Shown here piece by piece: positions 50,464 to 59,864 of a stretch of DNA of 62,749 nt (position 1 is the first letter of the stretch; the number at the start of each line of letters is the position of its first letter). This DNA is from JAJDBU01 sp046756925 (GTDB lineage Bacteria; Nitrospirota; Nitrospiria; SBBL01; JAADHI01), in assembly GCA_046756925.1 (NCBI GenBank), contig JBHHXH010000003.1:1-62749 (forward strand), in the 5' to 3' direction. Below the pieces are notes generated by a model. The model saw nothing but the letters and a program-made list of their open reading frames with translations. It searched no databases and had not been told where the DNA came from. A program made the position numbers and the translations under genes.

Positions 50464-51210
50464 CTATACCTTGCTCAAAATCGTCGGCCCGTCTTTCGTA
50501 ATCGCAATCGTATGCTCAAAGTGGGCCGAAAGACTACCGTCCGTCGTCACGGCCGTCCAGCCATCGTCCTGAACGCTCACATGATGCTTGCCCATATTCA
50601 CCATCGGTTCGATGGCAAAAACCATCCCTTCCCGCAGACGAGGCCCTTGCCCTTTCGGTCCGAAGTTCGGAATCTGCGGTTCCTCATGCAAAGACCGACC
50701 GATGCCATGCCCCACAAAATCGGTAACAATCGAGTAACCGTCTTTTTCAACACAGCTTTGGATGGCATGCGATATATCGGACAGCCGTCCACCCTCCCTT
50801 CCTTGATCGATGCCTGCGTACAAGGAGGCTTCGGTGACCCGAAGCAATCGAAGAATCTCTTCGGCCACCTCCCCGACAGGAACCGTGATGGCCGAATCAC
50901 CATAGAAACCTTCATAGATGGCGCCAAGGTCGAGACCGACAATATCTCCGTCCTTGATGATTTTATCTGAAGGTATCCCGTGAACAACCTCTTCATTGAT
51001 GGAAACACAAAGCGTGGCGGGGAAATCATGATATCCCTTAAAAGCCGGCATACCGCCTTGCTCTCGGATCCTTTCTTCGACGAAGGTGTCCAACATTTTA
51101 GTGGTCATACCCGGCTTCATATAAGCCTTTAATGCCTGCAAGGCATTGGCGACCATTCTGCTGGCAACTGCAATTTTCTCTACCTCTTCTTTGGACTTTA
51201 AAATGATCAT
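50464..51210 (-). CDS. map: Methionine aminopeptidase
   Basis: 248 residues. Metal ligands Asp, Asp, His, Glu, Glu are in VGLDLGAIYEGFYGDSAITV, DFVGHGIGRSLHEEPQIPNF, GMVFAIEPM and SAHFEHTIAI. It trims N-terminal Met from new proteins. ATG at 51210 precedes MIILKSKEEVEKI. Confidence 0.96.
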   Translation of the reverse strand: MIILKSKEEVEKIAVASRMVANALQALKAYMKPGMTTKMLDTFVEERIREQGGMPAFKGYHDFPATLCVSINEEVVHGIPSDKIIKDGDIVGLDLGAIYEGFYGDSAITVPVGEVAEEILRLLRVTEASLYAGIDQGREGGRLSDISHAIQSCVEKDGYSIVTDFVGHGIGRSLHEEPQIPNFGPKGQGPRLREGMVFAIEPMVNMGKHHVSVQDDGWTAVTTDGSLSAHFEHTIAITKDGPTILSKV

Positions 51211-51267
51211 CTTTTCTGGTGAACATAACCAAAACCGTCCGCCGGTCCGACGCCTGCGAGCGATCGC

Positions 51268-51918
51268 TTAGGATATACTTGCTCCGATCAGTGCTTCAAC
51301 TTTCCCTCTGACCTCCTCCAAGCTCCCTGACGCATCCACCTCGGCCAACAAGTCCTTTTCCTTGTAATAAGCGATTAAAGGAGATGTCTCGTTCCGATAT
51401 ACCAGAAGACGTTCCTTGACGGTGTGCGGAACATCGTCTTTCCGTTGAATCAGTTTCGTGCCGCAATCGCAAACATCGTCGTTTTGAGGCCGGTTGAAAA
51501 TAACATGATAGACCGATTGGCAAGCGGGGCAACTTCGCCTTCCGGAAATTCTCCGAACCAGATCCGATTCGTCCAAGGAAAAATAGATGACCCGGTCAAT
51601 GTGACTTCCCTCCCGATCGAGGACCCCCTGAAGTGCATCCCCTTGACCCAGGGTCCTTGGAAACCCATCCAGAATAAAGCCCGATTTTGCATCTTCTTTG
51701 TTGAGGCGATCATGAACCAGCTCGATAACCAATGCATCGGGAACGAGTTTTCCGGAATCGATATACGATTTGGCTTGTAAACCGAGCGTCGTCCGATCCG
51801 ACATGGATTTTCTTAAAATATCACCCGTCGCAATATGGGGAATGTCATATTTTTTGGAAAGTTTTCCGGCTTGGGTTCCTTTTCCGACACCCGGCGGCCC
51901 CAAAAATACAAGACGCAT
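51268..51918 (-). CDS. adk: Adenylate kinase, zinc-lid form
   Basis: 216 residues. P-loop GPPGVGKGTQAGKL, FILDGFPRTLGQGDAL. The lid has CPACQSVYH and CDCGT, the Cys ligands of the zinc type; the last ligand pair is C-x-C rather than C-x2-C. Four bases after secY. Confidence 0.96.
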   Translation of the reverse strand: MRLVFLGPPGVGKGTQAGKLSKKYDIPHIATGDILRKSMSDRTTLGLQAKSYIDSGKLVPDALVIELVHDRLNKEDAKSGFILDGFPRTLGQGDALQGVLDREGSHIDRVIYFSLDESDLVRRISGRRSCPACQSVYHVIFNRPQNDDVCDCGTKLIQRKDDVPHTVKERLLVYRNETSPLIAYYKEKDLLAEVDASGSLEEVRGKVEALIGASIS

Positions 51919-51922
51919 GTCT

Positions 51923-53236
51923 CTAAAACCCCTTGCCTTTCAGCTTGCCCTTCTTCATAAAGCCATCATAGTTCCGGGTCACCAAATGTGTTTCGATCTG
52001 CTGAGCCGTATCCATTCCGACACCGACAACAATGAGAAGAGAAGTCCCCCCGAAGGCAAAGGGCACACTAAAGCGATAGATAAGAATCTCGGGAATGATG
52101 GCGACAATAGCGAGATAAAGCGCGCCTGCAAAGGTCACACGGGTTAAAACTTTATATATAAAATCGGATGTTCTTTGTCCCGGCCGGACCCCGGGGATAA
52201 ACCCACCGTATTTTTTCATATTGTCGGCCATGTCCACTGGGTTGAGCACGACTGCCGTATAGAAAAAAGCAAAAAAGATAATCAGCAATGCATAGAGCAG
52301 GGTGTAGAAAGTCGTCCCGGGAGCCAGGTTCCGGCTGAGAGATTGCACCCAGGGAACCGTAATAAATCCGGCAATAGTGGCGGGAAAAGCAATGATGGAG
52401 GACGCAAATATCGGCGGAATCACACCGGCGGTATTGATTTTAAGCGGAATATGCGTGCTCTGTCCGCCGTATATCTTCCGCCCCACAACCCGTTTTGCAT
52501 ATTGAACCGGAATCTTCCGCCGGCCGCTTTCCAAAAATACGATCGCGAGGATCACACCGATCATCATCAACACAAGCACCATGACGAAAATAAAACCGAT
52601 CTGTCCGTTTTGAAATAGCTGTATGGTATTGATCACCGCCGCAGGCAATCGTACGACAATGCCGGCGAATATAATCAGCGAAATACCGTTTCCAATGCCC
52701 CGCTCTGTAATCTGCTCCCCCAACCACATCAAAAAGGCCGTGCCGGCCGTAATGGTAATAATCGCCATGAGCCGAAAACCCCAACCAGGTCTTTGAACAA
52801 AAGCGCCGCCTTCCATCCCCTCCAATCCGATCGCAATACCCAGAGCTTGCACAAGACCAATCCCGATCGTCGCGAAACGGGTATACTGCGTAATCTTCTT
52901 TCGGCCCATCTCCCCTTCTTTGGCAAGCTTCGACAAAGTGGGGATCACCACCGTCAGGAGCTGAATAATGATGGAAGCCGAAATATAGGGCATAATACCC
53001 AATGCAAAAATCGTCAGCCTCGAAAGTCCGCCGCCCGAAAACATGTCGAGAAAACCCATCAAGGCGCCTCCGCGTTCCGACAAAAACTGGCTGAGTTGTT
53101 CGTTGTTAATACCGGGCGTGGGAATATGGGCGCCCATGCGATAAACGAACAACATCATCGCAGTAAAAGCGATCCGTTGCCGGAGCTCCTCGATCTTTAC
53201 AATATTTTTAATGCTGCTGACGAACCTGTCGAACAA
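51923..53236 (-). CDS. secY: Sec translocase channel SecY
   Basis: 437 residues, ten membrane segments. AFTAMMLFVYRMGAHIPTPG, the plug-region MFSGGGLSRLTIFALGIMPY, and ERGIGNGISLIIFAGIVVRL are SecY blocks. Between rplO and adk. Confidence 0.97.
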   Translation of the reverse strand: MFDRFVSSIKNIVKIEELRQRIAFTAMMLFVYRMGAHIPTPGINNEQLSQFLSERGGALMGFLDMFSGGGLSRLTIFALGIMPYISASIIIQLLTVVIPTLSKLAKEGEMGRKKITQYTRFATIGIGLVQALGIAIGLEGMEGGAFVQRPGWGFRLMAIITITAGTAFLMWLGEQITERGIGNGISLIIFAGIVVRLPAAVINTIQLFQNGQIGFIFVMVLVLMMIGVILAIVFLESGRRKIPVQYAKRVVGRKIYGGQSTHIPLKINTAGVIPPIFASSIIAFPATIAGFITVPWVQSLSRNLAPGTTFYTLLYALLIIFFAFFYTAVVLNPVDMADNMKKYGGFIPGVRPGQRTSDFIYKVLTRVTFAGALYLAIVAIIPEILIYRFSVPFAFGGTSLLIVVGVGMDTAQQIETHLVTRNYDGFMKKGKLKGKGF

Positions 53237-53250
53237 GCCCGATCTCCCTT

Positions 53251-53694
53251 CTAAGAGAGGATTTCCGTTCGTCCACCGGCCGCCGTTATCTTTTCGGTGG
53301 CTTTTCGGCTAAACTGATGTGCCGAAACAACCAGCGGCTTGGTGAGAGCGCCATCGCTCAATATTTTGATCTGTCGCCTGGTGTTTTTAACCACGCCCGA
53401 CTCTCGTAAGAGTTGTGGAGAAACGACCGTGTCGGAATCAAAACGCTCGAGCTGACCAATATTGACGAGTTGGTATGTTTTTTTGAAGATATTCTTAAAT
53501 CCACGTTTTGGTACCCGGCGTGTCAAGGGCTGCTGCCCCCCTTCAAACCAAGGGGCTTTTGTACCCCCGGAACGGGCGGCCTGACCTTTATGACCCTTGC
53601 CGGCAGTTTTACCCTGTCCCGATCCCGGTCCCCGCCCGATCCTTCTGCGTTTTTTATTTGAACCGTCCGAAGGCGCAAGATCCGAAATCTTCAT
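53251..53694 (-). CDS. rplO: Ribosomal protein L15
   Basis: 147 residues. KRRRIGRGPGSGQGKTAGKG, GQAARSGGTKAPWFEGGQQP and LTRRVPKRGFKN are L15. ATG overlaps the rpmD stop by four bases. Confidence 0.96.
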   Translation of the reverse strand: MKISDLAPSDGSNKKRRRIGRGPGSGQGKTAGKGHKGQAARSGGTKAPWFEGGQQPLTRRVPKRGFKNIFKKTYQLVNIGQLERFDSDTVVSPQLLRESGVVKNTRRQIKILSDGALTKPLVVSAHQFSRKATEKITAAGGRTEILS

Positions 53695-53876
53695 TCGACC
53701 TCCTCCACATGAATCATGTGGGAAACCTTTCGAACCATTCCCCTGATTTCAGGCGAATCGATACGAACGACCACCTGACGAATGCGTTTTAAGCCAAGAC
53801 CCGAAATAACACGACGATGCTTTTCCGGTCTGCCGATGCAACTTTTCCGCAACTGAATCGATAATTTTTTAGCCAT
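53691..53876 (-). CDS. rpmD: Ribosomal protein L30
   Basis: 61 residues. IQLRKSCIGRPEKHRRVISG and VVRIDSPEIRGMVRKVSHMI are the short bacterial L30. Between rpsE and rplO. Confidence 0.95.
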   Translation of the reverse strand: MAKKLSIQLRKSCIGRPEKHRRVISGLGLKRIRQVVVRIDSPEIRGMVRKVSHMIHVEEVE

Positions 53877-53902
53877 TTAAATATTCCGGACCCCAACACC
53901 AC

Positions 53903-54379
53903 TCAACGTCTCATCTCCCTGATCCGGTCAGGATGCTTTAATTTCGAGAACCCGTCCAGCGTTGCACTGACCACGTTGATCGGGTTGCCGCCACCCAAAC
54001 ACTTGCTCAATATATTGGACACGCCTGCCATTTCCATCACGGCCCGGACGGGCCCGCCCGCAATAATGCCCGTCCCGTCCGAAGCCGGCTTCAACATCAC
54101 CCGCTCCGCACCAAAGCGCCCGGTCACTTCGTAAGGGATGGTCGAACCTTTTAAAGGCACCCGTATAAGATGTTTTTTCGCATCCTCTATCGCCTTCCGG
54201 ATCGCTTCCGGAACCTCCGAGGCCTTTCCTTTTCCCGCGCCGACATGACCCTCTCCATCACCCACCACGACGATCGCCGAAAAGGAAAACCGTTTCCCCC
54301 CCTTGACGACTTTTGCAACCCGATTGATAAAGACAACTTTATCTTTCAGGGTTAGGTCATTGGGATTGATTTTCTTCAA
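53903..54379 (-). CDS. rpsE: Ribosomal protein S5
   Basis: 158 residues. VVFINRVAKVVKGGKRFSFS, GVGKGK-type GAGKGKASEVPEAIRKA and GGGNPINVV are S5. The region before the next gene carries a short tandem repeat (54394-54435). Confidence 0.96.
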   Translation of the reverse strand: MKKINPNDLTLKDKVVFINRVAKVVKGGKRFSFSAIVVVGDGEGHVGAGKGKASEVPEAIRKAIEDAKKHLIRVPLKGSTIPYEVTGRFGAERVMLKPASDGTGIIAGGPVRAVMEMAGVSNILSKCLGGGNPINVVSATLDGFSKLKHPDRIREMRR

Positions 54380-54393
54380 ATATAAACTCCTTA

Positions 54394-54435
54394 TCCAAGT
54401 GCTGCTTCAGAAGTACTGTTTCACAAGTACTGTTT
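54394..54435 (-). repeat. Three 14-bp tandem units between rplR and rpsE
   Basis: Plus-strand units TCCAAGTGCTGCTT, CAGAAGTACTGTTT and CACAAGTACTGTTT follow one another; the last two differ by one base. The array fills the rplR-rpsE spacer and touches the rplR stop. Confidence 0.75.
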
Positions 54436-54788
54436 TAGAAGATAAGACCGCCTTTTTTGGCTGCATCCGCAAAGGCCTTCACCCTCCCATGATAGAGGTT
54501 CCCCCCCCGGTCGAAGACCACTTTTTGAATCTTCGCAGCCATTGCTTTTTTCGCCAACTGCGCTCCGACCTTGGCGGCTTCTTCGATATTGCCTTTCAAA
54601 CCTTGACCGAGGCTCGATGCAGAAAGAAGCGTTTTGCCAGTGACATCGTCGACGATCTGCCCGTAGATATGGTTTAAGCTTCGAAAAACGGAAACTCTCG
54701 GACAAGCAGCGGTGCCCTTCACTTTCCTTCGAATGCGGCGATGCCTTCTGAAACGGGCAATCTTTTTTTCTTTTGCTGGACTCCTCAC
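54435..54788 (-). CDS. rplR: Ribosomal protein L18
   Basis: 117 residues. RRHRRIRRKVKGTAACPRVS, VFRSLNHIYGQIVDD and HGRVKAFADAAKKGG are L18. Starts at GTG (54788), nine bases after rplF; GCGGAA lies upstream. Confidence 0.96.
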   Translation of the reverse strand: MRSPAKEKKIARFRRHRRIRRKVKGTAACPRVSVFRSLNHIYGQIVDDVTGKTLLSASSLGQGLKGNIEEAAKVGAQLAKKAMAAKIQKVVFDRGGNLYHGRVKAFADAAKKGGLIF

Positions 54789-54797
54789 GATATTCCG

Positions 54798-55334
54798 CTA
54801 CTTTCCTTTCTTCCCCTCTTTCCGCACAATGCGCTCGTCTCGATATTTAACGCCCTTTCCTTTATAGGGCTCGGGCGGTCTAAAATCACGAATCTTCGCG
54901 GCGGTTTCTCCGACGAGGTACTTGTTAATCCCTTTGATTGCCACGAGTGTTTGTTTTTCGACAACGGCATCGATACCGGCAGGGAGGTCGAATCGAATGG
55001 GATGAGAATATCCTAGATTCAACACCAATACCTTACCCTCCAATGTCGCTCTATAACCCACGCCGTGGAGTTCAAGAACCTTTTCGAAACCCTGTGTAAC
55101 ACCCTGGATGACATTGGCTATCTCACTCCGAAGCAATCCATGAAGCGATCGGACCGAAGACATATCGGATGCGCGCTTTACAAGCACCGCTCCCCCCTCG
55201 ACGGCAACGTCCAACATCGATCCGATGGCTTGAGAACCCTCTCCTTTTGGGCCCTTAATGTATACGAAACCCTTTTCGACACGAACTTCCACCCCATTCG
55301 GTATTTGTATTTTTTTATGTCCTATTCGAGACAT
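54798..55334 (-). CDS. rplF: Ribosomal protein L6
   Basis: 178 residues. MSRIGHKKIQIPNGVEV, GVTQGFEKVLELHGVGYRAT and DFRPPEPYKGKGVKYRDE are L6. Standard place between rpsH and rplR. Confidence 0.97.
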   Translation of the reverse strand: MSRIGHKKIQIPNGVEVRVEKGFVYIKGPKGEGSQAIGSMLDVAVEGGAVLVKRASDMSSVRSLHGLLRSEIANVIQGVTQGFEKVLELHGVGYRATLEGKVLVLNLGYSHPIRFDLPAGIDAVVEKQTLVAIKGINKYLVGETAAKIRDFRPPEPYKGKGVKYRDERIVRKEGKKGK

Positions 55335-55352
55335 AACGCAGCGTCCATTCGC

Positions 55353-55745
55353 TTACCAAACATAACAGAGTACTTCACCGCCTATTTTTTCTCTTCGTGA
55401 TCTGCGACCGGTCATGACGCCACGCGAGGTAGAAAGGATGACGATGCCAAGACCTCTCTTCACATAGGGAATCGATTCGCAATCGACATACACACGGCGG
55501 CCCGGCTTGCTCACCCGTTTCAGCTCCGTAATCACCGGCTCTTCTTCCTCGCTATACTTTAAAGAAATTTTAATATCTCCCAAACCGGACGACCCGAGTT
55601 CCTTATAAGCCCGTATATAACCTTCTTCTTTTAAAATACGCGCGATCTCTCGTTTGATCTTCGAGAAGGGAACATGCACTTCCGGATGCTTCCGCATCTT
55701 CGCGTTTCGAATCCGAGTCAGCATGTCGGATATCGGATCTGTCAT
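55353..55745 (-). CDS. rpsH: Ribosomal protein S8
   Basis: 130 residues. MTDPISDMLTRIRNAKMRKH and the STSRGVMTGRRSRREKIGGE end are S8, the usual autogenous repressor of spc-type operons. 104 bases separate it from rpsN. Confidence 0.97.
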   Translation of the reverse strand: MTDPISDMLTRIRNAKMRKHPEVHVPFSKIKREIARILKEEGYIRAYKELGSSGLGDIKISLKYSEEEEPVITELKRVSKPGRRVYVDCESIPYVKRGLGIVILSTSRGVMTGRRSRREKIGGEVLCYVW

Positions 55746-55849
55746 TCCTTACCCCACTTCCATATTAATTAAGACGGCGAAACAAAAAACATTCCGACCT
55801 TTTAAAACATATTAAACCTACAGGCATTGAAGGATTCCATCGACCGCAC

Positions 55850-56035
55850 CTACCAGCTCGACTTTGTCACACCTGGAAGTTCACCTCTCAGCCCAAGGAT
55901 CCTAAAACAGATCCGGCAAAGCGAAAATTTTCTAATATACCCGCGAACCCTTCCGCAGACCAGACACCGGTGATACCGCCTCACCGGAAACTTCGGGTCG
56001 CGAAGTGATTTTGCGATCAGGGCTTTTCTGGCCAC
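55850..56035 (-). CDS. rpsN: Ribosomal protein S14, zinc form
   Basis: 61 residues. C-x2-C ... C-x2-C (CLVCGRVRGY ... CRICF) marks the short zinc-type S14. Between rplE and rpsH. Confidence 0.96.
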   Translation of the reverse strand: MARKALIAKSLRDPKFPVRRYHRCLVCGRVRGYIRKFSLCRICFRILGLRGELPGVTKSSW

Positions 56036-56051
56036 GCCTTCCCCCTTACCA

Positions 56052-56666
56052 TCAAGTCCGAAATGGAAATCCGAGAAACTTCAAGAGCGCTCGGCCTTCG
56101 ACATCGTTTATGGCTGTGGTGACGATCGTAATATCCATGCCGTGAATGGCCAACACATCATCGTAATTGATTTCCGGAAAAATAAGCTGTTCCTTGATGC
56201 CCATTGCATAATTTCCATGACCATCGAAAGCCTTTTGAGAAAAACCCCGAAAATCCCGTATTCGCGGAAGTGCCGCATGGAATAAACGATCGAGAAATTC
56301 ATACATCCGCTTCCGACGAAGCGTCACCGCGCAACCGATGGCCACACCTTTGCGAAGCTTGAAACCGGCAATCGATTTCTTCGCACGCGTCACCACTGGC
56401 TTCTGTCCGCTGATCACGTTGAGTTCGTTGACAACGGCATCCAGCAATTTTACATTTGAAATCGCTTCTCCCATGCCGACATTCAAGACGACCTTCTTCA
56501 AGCGAGGCACCTGCATTTTATTCTGATAACCGAATTCCTGAATCATCTTCGGGATTACATCTTCGGCATACCGGTCCTTGATTGGTGCGACGGGAGAGCG
56601 CTTTGTCTTTTTCGTCTCCGATTTTTTGGAACTGCCTTTTGCGTCAACGCGTTTTGCCACGACCAT
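56052..56666 (-). CDS. rplE: Ribosomal protein L5 with N-terminal extension
   Basis: 204 residues. The L5 core begins near residue 30 (RYAEDVIPKMIQEFGYQN; VVLNVGMGEAISNVKLLDAV). About 25 Lys/Ser-rich residues precede it, longer than usual. An alternative later start is not evident because no in-frame ATG has a better site. Confidence 0.95.
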   Translation of the reverse strand: MVVAKRVDAKGSSKKSETKKTKRSPVAPIKDRYAEDVIPKMIQEFGYQNKMQVPRLKKVVLNVGMGEAISNVKLLDAVVNELNVISGQKPVVTRAKKSIAGFKLRKGVAIGCAVTLRRKRMYEFLDRLFHAALPRIRDFRGFSQKAFDGHGNYAMGIKEQLIFPEINYDDVLAIHGMDITIVTTAINDVEGRALLKFLGFPFRT

Positions 56667-56695
56667 ATCTTCCTACTTGCACCTCCCCAAGCGCC

Positions 56696-57037
56696 CTAAG
56701 CTTCTTTATCCAAAGCGTCTCCGCAGCGTTTGCAGATGCGCAATTTTTTTCCGTCGGGCAATATTTTTTTCCCGATACGCGTCTGTTTATTGCAACTTCG
56801 GCAAACCAACATGACATTCGATAGGTGCATTCGGCCTTCCCGCTCGACGATACCGCCCTTTGGCTGACTTTGGCTCGGTTTCACCGCGCGTTTCAGCAGG
56901 TTGAGGCTCTCGACATACACGGCCTGCTTTTTGGGGAAAACGTGCAGCACTTCTCCTTCTTTTCCCTTTTCCTTCCCCGTAATAACACGCACCAAGTCAC
57001 CTTTACGGATACGGGTTCTATATGTCGTTCGTTTCAT
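56696..57037 (-). CDS. rplX: Ribosomal protein L24
   Basis: 113 residues. KOW segment KGDLVRVITGKEKGKEGEVL then a C-terminal CRSCNKQTRIG ... CKRCG Cys set that may bind zinc. Second of two tandem ATG codons taken. Confidence 0.95.
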   Translation of the reverse strand: MKRTTYRTRIRKGDLVRVITGKEKGKEGEVLHVFPKKQAVYVESLNLLKRAVKPSQSQPKGGIVEREGRMHLSNVMLVCRSCNKQTRIGKKILPDGKKLRICKRCGDALDKEA

Positions 57038-57048
57038 CATCGATTTCT

Positions 57049-57417
57049 TTATAAAACCTCAGGCGCCAGCGATACGATTTTGGCAAACTTTTTCCAACGG
57101 AGTTCCCTTGCAACCGGACCAAAAATACGCGTTCCGATCGGCTCCCCTTGACCATCGATTAATACGGCGGCGTTACGGTCGAATTTTATATAAGAACCAT
57201 CGTCCCTTCGAACCCCTTTTGCCGTTCTCACGATGACCGCTTTGACGATCTGACCTTTTTTAACATTTCCATTCGGAATGGCCACCTTGACGGTTGCGAT
57301 CACAATGTCTCCTAAGCTCGCATACCGTCTCCGGGTCCCTCCCTTCACGTTGAAACACATCACCTTCTTCGCTCCGGAGTTATCCGCGATATCGAGCATC
57401 GTTTGGATCTGTACCAT
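57049..57417 (-). CDS. rplN: Ribosomal protein L14
   Basis: 122 residues. MVQIQTMLDIADNSGAKKVM and GDIVIATVKVAIPNGNVKKG are L14. Between rpsQ and rplX. Confidence 0.97.
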   Translation of the reverse strand: MVQIQTMLDIADNSGAKKVMCFNVKGGTRRRYASLGDIVIATVKVAIPNGNVKKGQIVKAVIVRTAKGVRRDDGSYIKFDRNAAVLIDGQGEPIGTRIFGPVARELRWKKFAKIVSLAPEVL

Positions 57418-57425
57418 TTAAAAAA

Positions 57426-57704
57426 CTAGCTCCTTTTCTCGATCCCTTGGCCGGCGGGACGCAAGATCTCCATGACAAGCCATCGCTTCCGTGCGCTTAA
57501 AGGTCGCGTCTCGATCATCTTCACCTGATCGCCCACCCGACAGGCGTTTGCCTCGTCATGGGCCATCATCTTATGGGTTCTCCTCAGGTATTTCTTATAA
57601 CGAGGGTGTTTTACGCGACGATCAATCGCAACGACCACCGTTTTATCCATCTTGTCGCTGACAACCGTTCCGAAATATTCTTTTCTCTTCATCTTAAACG
57701 ACAT
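57426..57704 (-). CDS. rpsQ: Ribosomal protein S17
   Basis: 92 residues. GTVVSDKMDKTVVVAIDRRV and VKHPRYKKYLRRTHKMMAHD are S17. ATG at 57704; a second ATG four codons on is possible. Confidence 0.95.
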   Translation of the reverse strand: MSFKMKRKEYFGTVVSDKMDKTVVVAIDRRVKHPRYKKYLRRTHKMMAHDEANACRVGDQVKMIETRPLSARKRWLVMEILRPAGQGIEKRS

Positions 57705-57765
57705 CCAAAGAAAGCTTGTTCACTACCTCGCCCACCGAAAAAGTAAATGCAATGAATCCGACACC

Positions 57766-57966
57766 CTATGTTTGCTCCTTCTCTTTTTTGATCTTTAAAA
57801 AGGTTAATACCCGCGCAATTTCCCGCCGCACTTCCCGAAATCGGTTGGTGTTTTCAATATGACCGGTCGCCGCCTGAAACCGGAGATTAAACAATTCCTT
57901 ACGCAAGGCCTGTTCTTTTTCGCTGAGTTCCTCCAAAGTTGCCTCGATGGATGTTTCGGGCTTCAT
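57766..57966 (-). CDS. rpmC: Ribosomal protein L29
   Basis: 66 residues. LEELSEKEQALRKELFNLRF and NTNRFREVRREIARVLTFLK are L29. Adjoins the rplP stop directly. Confidence 0.94.
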   Translation of the reverse strand: MKPETSIEATLEELSEKEQALRKELFNLRFQAATGHIENTNRFREVRREIARVLTFLKIKKEKEQT

Positions 57967-58380
57967 CTACAATGCACTCCGGGACACAAACTTGGTCGCG
58001 ATGGGCAGTTTATGCGAAGCAAGGCGAAAAGCCTCCTTTGCCACCTCATGATCAACGCCATCCATCTCATATAGAATACGACCCGGCTTAATCACCGCCA
58101 CCCAGTATTCCGGAGACCCCTTTCCTTTTCCCATTCGCGTCTCGGCCGGCTTTTTGGTAATCGGCTTGTCCGGAAAGATCCGAATCCAAATTTTTCCACC
58201 CCGTTTAATAAATCGGGTCATTGCAATTCGCGCGGATTCGATTTGCCGTGCCGTCATCCAACAGGGTTCAAGCGCCTTCAGGCCGTATTCGCCGAAACTC
58301 AGATCCGACCCGCGATAGGCCTTCCCCGTCATGCGCCCCTTCATCTTTTTTCTGTATTTAATCTTTTTCGGAGAAAGCAT
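57967..58380 (-). CDS. rplP: Ribosomal protein L16
   Basis: 137 residues. MLSPKKIKYRKKMKGRMTGK, EPCWMTARQIESARIAMTRF and GRILYEMDGV are L16. The ATG overlaps the rpsC stop by one base (TAATG); the longer frame is rejected. Confidence 0.97.
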   Translation of the reverse strand: MLSPKKIKYRKKMKGRMTGKAYRGSDLSFGEYGLKALEPCWMTARQIESARIAMTRFIKRGGKIWIRIFPDKPITKKPAETRMGKGKGSPEYWVAVIKPGRILYEMDGVDHEVAKEAFRLASHKLPIATKFVSRSAL

Positions 58381-59054
58381 TACTTCACCCACGCCCCCGC
58401 ATTGTTCGGACCGCGATTCGACTCCATTCCAGGCAAAATCTCTCCGAGATAGATCCAGACCTTTACCCCAATCCGCCCCATTGTCGTCATCGATTCCGCC
58501 AAACCGTAATTGACATCCGCCCGCAGGGTATGCAGCGGCACCCTCCCGTCGCGATACCATTCGGTTCGCGCGATCTCAGCCCCGCCCAAACGGCCTGCGC
58601 AATAGACTTTAACCCCGAGCGCGCCCAAACGAAGCGTCGAGGCGACGGCTTTCTTCATGGCACGCCGATAAGCCACCCGTCTTTCCAACTGCAATGCGAT
58701 GTTTTCAGCGACCAATTGCGCGTCCAACTCCGGTTTTTTAATTTCCTTGATATTGATATAAATTTGGTGCTCGGTCGTCTTCTCGAGATCCGCTTTGAGC
58801 TTGTCGACTTCGGCACCCTTTCGCCCGATAATGATTCCGGGTCGAGCGGTATGGATCGACACCTTCAGCTGGGTTCCGGATCGCTCGATTTCGATACGCG
58901 AAACACCTGCGTGATACAGTTTCTTCTTGACCAGCTTTCGAATCTTCAAATCTTCGTGAAGCTGTTTGGCATAGTCTTTTTCGGCATACCACCTTGAATT
59001 CCAGGTCTTGATATACCCCAGCCGAAAACCGAATGGATGAACTTTTTGCCCCAC
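58380..59054 (-). CDS. rpsC: Ribosomal protein S3
   Basis: 224 residues. GQKVHPFGFRLGYIKTWNSR, the KH segment RPGIIIGRKGAEVDKL, and GVKVWIYLGEILPG are S3. GTG at 59054 with GGGAGAAGG upstream is the start; the frame up to 59114 is not coding. Confidence 0.96.
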   Translation of the reverse strand: MGQKVHPFGFRLGYIKTWNSRWYAEKDYAKQLHEDLKIRKLVKKKLYHAGVSRIEIERSGTQLKVSIHTARPGIIIGRKGAEVDKLKADLEKTTEHQIYINIKEIKKPELDAQLVAENIALQLERRVAYRRAMKKAVASTLRLGALGVKVYCAGRLGGAEIARTEWYRDGRVPLHTLRADVNYGLAESMTTMGRIGVKVWIYLGEILPGMESNRGPNNAGAWVK

Positions 59055-59120
59055 TACCTTCTCCCTATCAATCCACCGAAGCGGTGGCGTGTACCCAGTT
59101 CCATGAAAGACCAAAACCTT

Positions 59121-59495
59121 CTATGCTGTTGTTTTCAAAGACCCTTTTGCCTCGGAAACGTCCGTTTCTCCTGTAAGAATCAGCGTAATATGGCTCGTGC
59201 GCTTCAAGATGGTATTCGCCCTTCCCATCGCGCGAGGACGCATGCGCTTCATTGTTGGACCTGCGTTCACATAAGCCTCGGTAATGCGGAGGGCATCGAC
59301 ATCTCCCATTTCCTTTTGAGTGGCGTTGGCCACGGCGGAATGAAGCACTTTATGAACCACCGCCGCGGCGCGCCTTGGGCTATACTTCAATACCGTCAGT
59401 GCTTCGTCGGCTTTTTTACCCCGAATAAGGTCGATCACCAAGCGCGCCTTTCGCGGGGTCACGCGTGCATATCGCAGCACTGCCTTCGCCTCCAT
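59121..59495 (-). CDS. rplV: Ribosomal protein L22
   Basis: 124 residues. RYARVTPRKARLVIDLIRGK and the hairpin AGPTMKRMRPRAMGRANTIL are L22. Between rpsS and rpsC. Confidence 0.96.
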   Translation of the reverse strand: MEAKAVLRYARVTPRKARLVIDLIRGKKADEALTVLKYSPRRAAAVVHKVLHSAVANATQKEMGDVDALRITEAYVNAGPTMKRMRPRAMGRANTILKRTSHITLILTGETDVSEAKGSLKTTA

Positions 59496-59527
59496 ATTCG
59501 CAACATTCGATTCGATGAGAACGTCTC

Positions 59528-59818
59528 CTATCTAAACTTCGCCATCTTTTCTGTCTTCTTACCACCGGCATGGCCCTTAAAAACCCGTGTCGGGGCAAAC
59601 TCGCCCAATTTATGACCAACCATGTTCTCAGTGATATAGACAGGAATAAACTTCTTGCCGTTATGAATCGCGATCGTATGCCCGATCATGTCCGGTATAA
59701 TGGTCGAACGGCGCGACCAGGTCTTGATGATTTTTCGGTCATCCGTGGAGTTCATTTTAGCAATCTTTTCTGCGAGAGGGGTGTCTACAAAAGGCCCTTT
59801 TTTAATCGATCTCGGCAT
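59528..59818 (-). CDS. rpsS: Ribosomal protein S19
   Basis: 96 residues. MPRSIKKGPFVDTPLAEKIA, TWSRRSTIIPDMIGHTIAIH and GEFAPTRVFKGHAG are S19. Confidence 0.97.
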   Translation of the reverse strand: MPRSIKKGPFVDTPLAEKIAKMNSTDDRKIIKTWSRRSTIIPDMIGHTIAIHNGKKFIPVYITENMVGHKLGEFAPTRVFKGHAGGKKTEKMAKFR

Positions 59819-59864
59819 ATGCTTTCATCTTCCGCGCGACCCGACAACAGCGGGACCGGCTTGG

